From: Robiginitomaculum sp.
GTDB lineage: Bacteria > Pseudomonadota > Alphaproteobacteria > Caulobacterales > Maricaulaceae
Assembly (NCBI GenBank): GCA_016765135.1
Contig: JAESQN010000007.1
Span: 1-44,754 of the forward strand
Direction of reading: 5' to 3'
Length of the DNA stretch: 44,754 nucleotides
Shown: positions 27,101 to 33,257 of the stretch, piece by piece
How the letters are laid out: the number at the start of each line of letters is the position of its first letter
How positions within the stretch are numbered: position 1 is the stretch's first letter
Notes under the pieces: generated by a model
What the model was told of the DNA's origin: nothing
Database searches by the model: none
The model's input: the letters and a program-made list of their open reading frames with translations, nothing else
Translations under genes and position numbers: made by a program

Positions 27101-28817
27101 CAGCACGGCGGTCAACTGGGCCTATGCTTATGACAGCGCCAACAACCTGACCTCTGAAAACCTGAGCCTTGACGGGCGCATCTTTCCTATGTCTTACGGT
27201 TATGATACGTCCGGGTTTATGGTTTCGCGCAGCTTGCCGTCCGGGCGGAGTTTGGCTATCAGTAATGACGGGCTTGGGCGCTTGGTTGGGGTCAGTAGCG
27301 GCGGCACCAATTATGCATCTGGCACCAGCTATCACGCTTCCGGGGCCATAGCGGGCATGGTTTACGGCAATGGCCAGGTGTTCAGCCAGACTTTAACCGC
27401 GCGGCTCCAGCCTTACCGCCTGCTGTCACAAAAAGGCGCCAGCAAGGCGCTGGATTTGACCTATACTTACGACGTGCGCGGCAAAGTGACCAATATCCTC
27501 AACGGAGCTATGACCGGTGATGACCGGACTTACGCCTATGATGCCCTCGGGCGGATGATCAGCTCAAGCGGGCCTTGGGGCAACGGGTCTTATACCTATG
27601 ACAGCCTTGGTAATATCCGCACAAAGACCGAAGGCAGCCGTTCGCTTGTGATGAATTATGACAGCCGTAACCGGTTGTGGTGGCATACGGATACGGGCGG
27701 GCCGCTGCGGGTATTTTCCTATGATAACCGGGGCAATGTCACGGGGATTACCGGGCAGTCATTTTTATATGACAAATCCAACCAGCCGGTACAGATCTCC
27801 GGCATTGCGGGCGGACACTATAAATATGACGGTAATAAACGCCGGGTGAAAAGTATTGTAGACGGTAAGACGATTTACAATGTTTACGACGCGTCGGGCA
27901 CGTTGGTGCACATCGATAAAGTCACAGACAACAAAAAGATCGATTACATCGGCAAATTCGTCCGCATAGAAAACAACGTCCCAACCTACCTGCACATGGA
28001 CCATCTAGGCTCCGCCCAAACTGGGAGCAGTGTGAACGGCACAGTAGCCTGGCGAGAACAATACACCCCGTTCGGCGAAACCCTAACCAACCCCCTAAGC
28101 AACGCGGACCAGGCCGGGTACACAGGGCATATTAAGGATTCCGCCACGGGTTTGAACTATATGCAAGCAAGGTACTATGATCCGCTGATCGGGAGGTTCC
28201 TAAGCATAGACCCGATAGGCTTCAGCCCGGAAATGCCGTTCATGTTTAATCGGTATACTTATGTCAACAATGATCCGCTGAATAATTGGGATCCGTTTGG
28301 AGAGCAGGTTGAAGAATTAGAAAAGGGTAAAGAGTTTTCATTTACCGCTAAAATCCAAAATGAGAGTAGTAAAGATTTATCTGATGAGCAACTACAGTCT
28401 ATGGGGGATGAAATAGGCACGGTGATTGATGGTGCTTTTTCAGGGAGTAAAGGGATATTTCGCGGAGATGTTACTATGACGAGTGATATAAGTGGTGGTG
28501 AAGCAGGGGAAGGTGAGACTACTATTTCGATAGTAGATGAAATTATAGGTTCTGATGGCAAAGCTATTCCGAACGTTTTAGGAGCTTTTGAAGGTGACTT
28601 CGGCGAAGGCGGAAATATTAAGATTACCACTTTTGCAATTGAGAAGGGTATGGTAGGGAAAACAGGCGGTCATGAGTTTGGTCATTCCTTTGGCAATTTG
28701 AAGCATCCAAGGGGAACGTCCTTTACTTTAATGGATCAAAGTAATCGTTCTAATTTAACGCCTCTACGACCTGATCAACGTCGACGAGCTATCAGGAGTT
28801 TTCAGAAAAATGATTAA
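24111..28817 (+). CDS. Secreted RHS/YD-repeat toxin with metzincin-like C-terminal domain
   Basis: A 1568-residue polymorphic toxin. An N-terminal signal peptide (VLLLVWLGLCGVLLAPLAQAQ) is followed by a beta-rich region and many YD repeats (YDALGR, YTYDSLGN, YDNRGN) between about residues 300 and 1310. The conserved RHS core end follows (GLNYMQARYYDPLIGRFLS, then NRYTYVNNDPLN and WDPFG at about 1395). The last 170 residues are AT-rich in DNA and unlike the core. They hold HEFGHSFGNLKH (His1521, Glu1522, His1525, Gly1528, His1532), an exact HExxHxxGxxH zinc motif, and LMD with Met1541 as a possible Met-turn. No PAAR or T6SS part is visible. ATG 24111 has GGAG seven bases upstream. The RHS call is certain; protease activity is inferred from the motif. 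Confidence 0.93.
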   Translation: MMEFSGLAQQRRGLSGVFVRSLVLLLVWLGLCGVLLAPLAQAQDFAIDVEYIKRQNVDERLKSYGVGLLGDNIDLNTGSVQFEHVDISLPGNSGLEVAIRRTRGQGFVFPHKDATSYGSSKSSNPFSDWTLEVPRIAMIFEQGGDGKEMCDFDRFGGNFINNPNPPNYGGNGFEIGGNESVWVNDYDISNGTDLIVPGRGSQKLLSSPQGLNWPAGTIRVTKNNWAVKCGPADNGAQGFVATAPNGDVYKFDTYRTRYVVAMPIDGKTPNLSGLGVSVWSTVIPRAEANLLASEVTDVNGNWVRYTYNTQGWLTRIHSNDGRDIQINYDANDLIQTITAHGRTWSYAYSSPQPGTSLLSSVTLPDGRQWMMDLINYTVTPNNCIELSVPDATWKITHPSGVEGTFIFSETRHLKGKSPTGNNRSRNCTTGVMTFTPYFDFMSVKSKTLSGPGYPSATWNYTYSGYNGGGLPVTKWGQVVGPLGRKTKSHYHRATDLEGLEQQQQIYDSGGALMQTTNYTYVVENPVGTTWLENENPGKLTRPRYQSAVVTTRNGDTFTTNNSYNNTQSSSAYSYGNPISTSVSSNVSTTPRTTVTTYEHNTAKWILGLPKTMTTNGRNMSSYVYDSKGRKTSQTRYGAAHATYSYNSDGTILWGRDALGRQTTLYDWKRGTPQRIKRADNVSTYQYVDDNGWLTSSKDARGYTTSYERDTMGRLTKYIPPSPWTATDIAYDFGADISQTITKGNAETTINYDNMFRPILVQTADLLTGQSTYVKSSYNGAGQTVFTSFPSANSNPTDGTNMTYDGLGRILDSTENVAPYAQTKTRYYGSHRTRVHDPAGKFSDYYYTGYDGPNGKTIRGLYQSNDGTFTYTYMTRNDWGEMTNMTQYGNSGGVSVVEYRYYYYDAQRRLCRYRENEGGDTLYKYDVAGQMTSYQKGLAAGSACPAPAGSDKVSLSYDVLGRPTTTNYADAATPDIARSYDNNGNVLGVNRGPNGGSGSTAVNWAYAYDSANNLTSENLSLDGRIFPMSYGYDTSGFMVSRSLPSGRSLAISNDGLGRLVGVSSGGTNYASGTSYHASGAIAGMVYGNGQVFSQTLTARLQPYRLLSQKGASKALDLTYTYDVRGKVTNILNGAMTGDDRTYAYDALGRMISSSGPWGNGSYTYDSLGNIRTKTEGSRSLVMNYDSRNRLWWHTDTGGPLRVFSYDNRGNVTGITGQSFLYDKSNQPVQISGIAGGHYKYDGNKRRVKSIVDGKTIYNVYDASGTLVHIDKVTDNKKIDYIGKFVRIENNVPTYLHMDHLGSAQTGSSVNGTVAWREQYTPFGETLTNPLSNADQAGYTGHIKDSATGLNYMQARYYDPLIGRFLSIDPIGFSPEMPFMFNRYTYVNNDPLNNWDPFGEQVEELEKGKEFSFTAKIQNESSKDLSDEQLQSMGDEIGTVIDGAFSGSKGIFRGDVTMTSDISGGEAGEGETTISIVDEIIGSDGKAIPNVLGAFEGDFGEGGNIKITTFAIEKGMVGKTGGHEFGHSFGNLKHPRGTSFTLMDQSNRSNLTPLRPDQRRRAIRSFQKND

Positions 28818-29184
28818 ACCAGCCATGTTTTTAGGCCTTTTCTTGAGTGCTCTTTCATTAAATGGATGTGAATTTTCAACTCAAGCTACTCCGCAAAAAT
28901 GTGACTTCAAATTTACTGTTTTGGGGTATGATTCTCAACGTATTGTAGTCAATGATCGCTCAGAAATTATTTATGATGCTATCAGTGCAATACCAGAGAA
29001 AGCAACAGAAATTAGTGCTTTCTCGAATTTTACTATCGACATTCCAACAAAACTCTTTTTTGTTGTGGGAGAAAAGTACAGATATACTCTGAAAGTTCCA
29101 GATTGTACGAAGCTCGGTATAGTATTGAGTAAGCGTGACCGTGAAGCCTACCTTGTTCACTTGGATAATTACTTCTTTGAATGA
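28810..29184 (+). CDS. Candidate immunity lipoprotein for the RHS metzincin toxin
   Basis: A 124-residue predicted lipoprotein: signal peptide MIKPAMFLGLFLSALSLNGC with a good lipobox (LNGC), then an acidic, beta-rich domain of unknown family with two more cysteines (KCDF and PDCTKLG). It overlaps the last eight bases of the RHS gene and shares the AT-rich composition of the toxin tail, the usual position and signature of an immunity gene. A periplasmic lipoprotein would suit a toxin that itself carries a Sec signal. The function is inferred from position only. Confidence 0.7.
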   Translation: MIKPAMFLGLFLSALSLNGCEFSTQATPQKCDFKFTVLGYDSQRIVVNDRSEIIYDAISAIPEKATEISAFSNFTIDIPTKLFFVVGEKYRYTLKVPDCTKLGIVLSKRDREAYLVHLDNYFFE

Positions 29185-29197
29185 GGCTAAAGCGCCT

Positions 29198-29226
29198 GGA
29201 CTGACATCAGTCCATATCGGTTTTTT
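29198..29226 (+). terminator. Likely terminator after toxin/immunity pair
   Basis: GGACTGA-CA-TCAGTCC (29198-29213) is a perfect 7-base stem, followed seven bases later by TTTTTT. The gap between stem and T tract makes it a moderate rather than strong intrinsic terminator, but the position 14 bases after the immunity stop is right. Confidence 0.5.
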
Positions 29227-29300
29227 CCTGTTCCGTAAGTTTCGAGGTTGAAAAGAAGCGAATTTGGAGTGTAGAGGATGTTTCGCAAGATAAAGCGAAA

Positions 29301-29415
29301 CGCCATTCTGGCCCATCTCGCGGCTAAGCCTTTGTTTTTCACCCCAAGGGCATTTCCTCGCTTCGCTCAGGGCACGATTGAAATTAGAGTCCAGGGTGGG
29401 CCACGCGAAATGGCG
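29301..29415. repeat. Imperfect inverted repeat between RHS locus and ICE remnant
   Basis: cgccattctggccca (29301-29315) is matched in reverse complement by tgggccacgcgaaatggcg (29397-29415) with a 4-base insertion. Between them lies cctcgcttcgctcagggcac, resembling REP-like ends. This non-coding 280-base stretch (29185-29464) has no gene; the repeat may be the relic of a small mobile element. Confidence 0.35.
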
Positions 29416-29464
29416 ATTTTTAGTCCGAAATCTCCCTCATTTTAGCGGCTAAGAAAACGTCCCA

Positions 29465-29848
29465 ATGTCCCGCTATGTCCCTCTACTGCCTAATTTACTC
29501 AGATTTATCTTTCCCAATGGGAACTCAATCCAGCTTGACAACCTGCCTGCCGTAGACGGCCAGGGCTTTGCAGGCCTGAAAGACAAGGTAGATCGCCATA
29601 CTTGGCAATTCATGAAAGGCGCGGTGTTATCGTCGCTATTGAGTGTCGCTTCAGAACTCTCATCAGATGATGAAGGCCGTCTAGCCCGCGCTCTGCAAAA
29701 CGCAGGGCAGGATACAGCCAATATCGCAGGTCAACGGATTATCGAACGTAGCCTAAATATCCAGCCAACAATAAGCGTCCGTCCCGGCTGGCGGTTCTCA
29801 ATCATCGTCAGCAAGGATTTAACCCTCAAACCATATGGAGAAAAATAG
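29465..29848 (+). pseudogene. trbI: TrbI (VirB10-like) conjugal transfer protein, C-terminal fragment
   Basis: The frame encodes about 120 residues matching the end of TrbI, the channel scaffold of conjugative type IV secretion. The matches are FIFPNGNSIQLDNLPAVDGQGFAGLKDKVD, HTWQFMKGAVLSSLLSVASEL and the terminal LNIQPTISVRPGWRFSIIVSKDLTLKPY. Intact TrbI is some 400 residues; the membrane helix and most of the beta-barrel are missing, and an in-frame stop lies at 29450. Homology begins about ten residues after the ATG, so the start is fortuitous. The 3' end runs into the DUF2274 remnant. Confidence 0.85.
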
Positions 29849-29900
29849 TGACCACGGGTTTAAGAAAGCCAAGCGCGAGCTTGCTTTAACTGTTTCATAA
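29847..29900 (+). pseudogene. DUF2274 tail fused behind trbI
   Basis: In a frame shifted relative to trbI, the sequence reads SDHGFKKAKRELALTVS then stop. This resembles the C-terminus of the small DUF2274 protein that normally follows trbI in these elements (ends such as DRGFxKAR). Its first 60 or so residues are missing, so a deletion seems to have joined the end of trbI to the end of the next gene. The match is short and rests on memory of the family. Confidence 0.5.
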
Positions 29901-29924
29901 ACCCCAACATACGGAGAAATAACT

Positions 29925-30305
29925 ATGCCTACAATTGGAACATTCAAACAAACAAAAACCAGCTATGAAGGCACAATCGCCACCCTAAGCATGGCCCACA
30001 AAGTCAAATTCGTCACCAACAAAAACAAAAAGAATGAAGATAGCCCTGACTTTTTCATCAAATCAGGCCGCAGCGACTTCGGCGTAGCCTGGAAAGAAAC
30101 CAAAGATGGCGGTCTCTTTCTTTTGAACGACCAATCAAACCTAGTCGCCTTAGCGCTACTCTTGCTAGGTTTACTTGTTCCGTCGATATTTTTACGCCGT
30201 GGACGGCAGCCGCATGGGTCAGAACGGTATGAATGTAGGAGATATCGGCGGCGAGTGTTGCCGGGCCTGCGCCTTCTTTCGCGCGCATACGCCCGAATTC
30301 GATAA
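29925..30305 (+). pseudogene. DUF736 protein fused to antisense integrase sequence
   Basis: The first 62 residues (TIGTFKQTKTSYEGTIATL ... KVKFVTNKNKKNEDSPDFFI ... DFGVAWKET) are typical of DUF736, a small protein of conjugative elements of unknown function, normally about 100 residues. After WKETKDGG (base 30110) the frame continues only because it runs antisense through the integrase fragment, giving an unrelated Arg-rich tail. A ribosome binding site (GGAG) precedes the ATG, so the chimeric protein could still be made. Confidence 0.8.
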
Positions 30306-30640
30306 TACTAGCTCGCGTTAAGTGAGGGGTTTTTACTTGCCCCAGATGTTTATTGAGAGTGCGAAGTGCAAAATCTTTGGAGCGGCCTAAAGGCTTGTTT
30401 ACCTCGACCATATCAGCGATGTGTAGTTCGATCAGTTGTCCGAATGTATTGAACCCAATAATTCTTGGAGAAATTAATTTTTGGAGCAATTATACCTCGT
30501 CCTTGATCGGAACGGCGGTCAGCTTCAAACAACCAAGACAACGCATCAGATTTATTTGAAAAGGTCTTTGACGCGTACTGTCCCTTACGTCTAATCTGGA
30601 CGCGGTAATTACCTGATTTGAGTTTTACTATTGTTGCCAT
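30109..30640 (-). pseudogene. int: Tyrosine integrase, frameshifted and lacking the catalytic domain
   Basis: The N-terminus MATIVKLKSGNYRVQIRRKGQYASKTFSNKSDALSWLFE is a phage-type integrase arm-binding domain. The frame fails near 30440-30470 and resumes one frame over as FGQLIELHIADMVEVNKPLGRSKDFALRTLNKHLG ... ISYIHTVLTHAAAVHG ... LRRLGLIGRSKERDR, the core-binding domain. It then stops matching at 30109, where DUF736 sequence begins on the other strand. The Arg-His-Arg-Tyr catalytic half is absent, so the protein is dead. The gene start lies 105 bases from the dusA start, pointing the other way. Confidence 0.85.
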
Positions 30641-30744
30641 ATCGTGTGCAATTTGTGTGCAGTACTACAGAGAATCGGGGTGATTTCCAATGAATTTAAG
30701 TGCACACGCGTCCTTTCTAACTGTTTGTATTATAAAGAAAAGCT

Positions 30745-31731
30745 ATGATAAATCAAGGGTTTACATTCGCTATTGCACCCATGATGGATTGGACGGATCG
30801 GCATTGTCGGGGGTTTCACCGGATGCTGTCGGGGCGGGCGCTTTTATATTCAGAGATGGTGGTGGCGGACGCTGTAATCCACGGTAATCGGGAATATTTG
30901 CTTGGCTTTCATGAAGGTGAGCATCCCGTGGCTTTGCAGATCGGGGGGTCTGATCCGAGCAAATTGGCGCAGGCTTCGCGCATCGGGGCAGATTACGGAT
31001 ATGCGGAGATCAATCTGAATGTTGGGTGTCCATCTGACCGGGTGCAGTCGGGGCGGTTCGGGGCTTGTTTGATGGCCGAGCCGGATTTGGTGGCGGAATG
31101 TTTTGTCGCCATGCAAGAGGCCGTGGATATTCCCGTTACAGTCAAATGCCGCATTGGTATTGACGAGCAAGAGCCGCATGAGGCTTTGCCACAATTTTTG
31201 CGCACGGTAAGCGCGGCTGGGTGTGAGCGGTTCATTATTCATGCCCGCAAGGCGTGGCTTAAAGGTTTAAGCCCCAAGGAGAACCGCAGCGTACCACCTC
31301 TGGATTATGGTTTGGTGCGGATTATGAAAACCGAATTTCCGGATTTGAGTATAATCCTAAACGGAGGTTTACAGACGCTTGAACAGGGGCAGGCCGAGTT
31401 GGGCAATCTCGACGGGCTGATGTATGGCCGCGCCGCCTATCATAATCCGTGGATTTTAAGCAAGGTGGACGAGGTGTTTTTCGGGGCCGCCCCCAACACC
31501 AAAACCCGCGAAGACATTGTGCATGAGTTGATCGAATATGCAAAGAGCGCCCAAGACACCGACCCGACGGTCAAAGCTTTGAGCCGCCATATCATGGGTC
31601 TGTTTCACGGCGAAAAAGGTGCGCGTTTATGGCGGCGCAGTCTAAGCGATGGCGACAGATCACTCTCCCCATCGCGGAGGATTTCCGCTGCCCTTGATGC
31701 CTTGCAAAAAGCTCGCGAGCAGACCAGATAA
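30745..31731 (+). CDS. dusA: tRNA-dihydrouridine(20/20a) synthase DusA
   Basis: FMN enzyme that reduces uridines 20/20a in the tRNA D-loop; 328 residues. DusA-type motifs are APMMDWTDRHCRGFHR at residues 11-26, the catalytic Cys95 in LNVGCPSDRV, then VKCRIGID, FIIHARKAWLKGLSPKENR and NGGL. The first motif region is the usual integration target for dusA-specific elements, and an integrase remnant lies immediately upstream, yet the gene is intact. Its start context may therefore have been rebuilt by the element. It overlaps the next gene by one base (TAATG). Confidence 0.95.
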   Translation: MINQGFTFAIAPMMDWTDRHCRGFHRMLSGRALLYSEMVVADAVIHGNREYLLGFHEGEHPVALQIGGSDPSKLAQASRIGADYGYAEINLNVGCPSDRVQSGRFGACLMAEPDLVAECFVAMQEAVDIPVTVKCRIGIDEQEPHEALPQFLRTVSAAGCERFIIHARKAWLKGLSPKENRSVPPLDYGLVRIMKTEFPDLSIILNGGLQTLEQGQAELGNLDGLMYGRAAYHNPWILSKVDEVFFGAAPNTKTREDIVHELIEYAKSAQDTDPTVKALSRHIMGLFHGEKGARLWRRSLSDGDRSLSPSRRISAALDALQKAREQTR

Positions 31732-32570
31732 TGGACCTGCAAATAATATATATGGTTGTGGGATTGTTAATCCTTGGCGCAGCGGCGGGGTATAGCGCGG
31801 GCCTGTTTGGGGTTGGCGGCGGCGCGATTATCGTGCCAGCGCTTTTTTACACATATATTTCCCTTGGTTTTGAACAAGATATCGCCATGCGCACGGCCAT
31901 TGCCACATCTGCGGCAACCATTATTGTGACCTCGTTGCGCTCGGCCTGGTCACATCATCAGCGCGGGGCGGTGGATTGGCAATTGGTTTGGCCGCGAAAC
32001 CCATTACGGAGCTGGGGTGTTTGGATTGGCGTAGGCTCGCTGTTGGCGGCCTTATTCGTTTCAAATTGGCTGTCCGGGGATGCTTTAGTCCTTATTTTTG
32101 GTGTATTCATAGCAGGGATTGCCCTGCAATTTATCTTTGGGCGCCCGGATTGGAAAATAGCGCAGCAGGTGCCTGGCGGGATTGCGCCGCCTCTCGCAGG
32201 GACGGTGCTTGGCGGGCTGTGTTCGCTCATGGGGATCGGGTTTGGTTCTATTGGCGTGACGCTGATGGTGCTGTGCGGAAAACGAATTCACAGGGCGGTG
32301 GGGACTGCATCTGCGCTTGGGTTTTTCATCGGTGTTCCGGCGACCATTGGTTACATCATTAGCGGATATGGCGCGCCGGGGCGACCCATTTATTCGCTCG
32401 GGTATGTCAGTATTATTGGCTTTGTGTTGATCTCGGCGAGTAGTTATCTCTTCGCGCCGCTTGGCGTGAAAACCGCTCATAGCCTTAGCCAGGGAAAACT
32501 GCGTATGGTATTAGGGATTGCGCTCTTATTGGTGGCGCTTAACATGCTGCGCAAAGCTTTATTGGCGTAA
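31731..32570 (+). CDS. TSUP family (TauE/SafE) membrane permease
   Basis: A 279-residue polytopic protein with eight predicted helices in two repeats. The family hallmarks are AGLFGVGGGAIIVPALFY near the N-terminus and LCSLMGIGFGSIGVTLMV in the second half. The family exports or imports sulfite, sulfonates and other organic anions; the substrate here is unknown, though a sulfur locus lies 4 kb away. Its start overlaps the dusA stop, so the two are probably co-transcribed. The 3' end overlaps the convergent protease gene by 12 bases. Confidence 0.9.
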   Translation: MDLQIIYMVVGLLILGAAAGYSAGLFGVGGGAIIVPALFYTYISLGFEQDIAMRTAIATSAATIIVTSLRSAWSHHQRGAVDWQLVWPRNPLRSWGVWIGVGSLLAALFVSNWLSGDALVLIFGVFIAGIALQFIFGRPDWKIAQQVPGGIAPPLAGTVLGGLCSLMGIGFGSIGVTLMVLCGKRIHRAVGTASALGFFIGVPATIGYIISGYGAPGRPIYSLGYVSIIGFVLISASSYLFAPLGVKTAHSLSQGKLRMVLGIALLLVALNMLRKALLA

Positions 32571-33119
32571 AATCATCATGTTCTTGCTGACTTCTACCTT
32601 TTGTAATTCCCCCAGATAACTCATGCCCAGAAGTGACTGCGGCAAGCCTTCACGGATAACAACGGCGCGGACATTGCGCACCGTAACATTGCCCACAGAA
32701 ACCAGATCAAGGGTGAGAGGTGCTGCCATAACCCGGCCTGCCGCCGTGTCGATCGGCGAAGTGTATCTCAGGGTTTGCAGGTTGACACCAGCCTTTTGCG
32801 CATCATGAGGCGTAAGAGCTATTATGCTGGCGCCTGTGTCTACCAAAAACCGGACACTGCCGGAGTTTACCCGCGCCTCGGCCCAAAAATGGCTGTCGGC
32901 CGCTTTGTTGATGGAGGTGGAGGAGCCACTTATGAGCATGGTCGCATCTATCCGGTCTGTTTGATCGGTTTCTTCCAATCGGTTGGCGCGGGCATCGACT
33001 ATGTCGCTGGGATGAATACCAATAAATTCGTAAATGGCCTCGCGCTGGGTCAGCGCGAAAAAACCGCCGCCAACAACTATGCTCACCAAAACAGCATCGC
33101 GTAACAATTTAGAGCTCAT
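32559..33119 (-). CDS. Membrane-anchored retropepsin-like aspartic protease (TIGR02281)
   Basis: A 186-residue protein: a single N-terminal helix (AVLVSIVVGGGFFAL), a spacer, then a retropepsin-like domain with active-site VDTGAS (Asp94) and the later LLGMSYLGEL segment conserved in the family. Such one-domain proteases act as homodimers. They are common in alphaproteobacteria, probably facing the periplasm; their substrates are unknown. Confidence 0.85.
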   Translation of the reverse strand: MSSKLLRDAVLVSIVVGGGFFALTQREAIYEFIGIHPSDIVDARANRLEETDQTDRIDATMLISGSSTSINKAADSHFWAEARVNSGSVRFLVDTGASIIALTPHDAQKAGVNLQTLRYTSPIDTAAGRVMAAPLTLDLVSVGNVTVRNVRAVVIREGLPQSLLGMSYLGELQKVEVSKNMMILRQ

Positions 33120-33257
33120 AGCGCTTTCTCCTCTGGATTATGATTCGCAAACTAGGTAAATCTGGTTACGGCTTTATGAAAATTTCTCTGTATAGTTATT
33201 ATATCCTGATTATTATGTTGATTGGTGGAAGGATAAGCTTACATACGAGTTGGGAAT

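Larger units (their letters stand above)
29453..30640. mobile_element. Remnant of an integrative conjugative element next to dusA
   Basis: Four damaged ICE genes lie in 1.2 kb: the TrbI C-terminus, the DUF2274 tail, the DUF736 front, and a tyrosine integrase front on the opposite strand. In intact alphaproteobacterial elements these belong to a module of about 15-20 genes, so nearly all conjugation genes have been deleted. The integrase end faces dusA, whose 5' region is a known attachment site for ICEs and prophages. No clear duplicated dusA attachment sequence was found on the far side. The RHS pair at 24-29 kb may have been cargo, which is not proven. Confidence 0.75.

Noticed and set aside
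25518-27335. A 605-residue open frame antisense to the RHS gene
   Set aside because: It is a by-product of the regular codon pattern of YD repeats; the protein is low-complexity Gly/Ile/Val with no domain, and the plus-strand RHS frame is unmistakable.
29856-29904. A long hairpin (gggttta ... taaaccc with an inner aaagc/gcttt stem and gcga loop) after trbI
   Set aside because: It coincides with the apparent DUF2274 coding remnant, so the pairing may be incidental; no T tract follows.
30875-30890. A further partial match to the 18-base repeat (taatccacggt) in dusA
   Set aside because: Only about ten bases match and they encode conserved DusA residues; probably chance.
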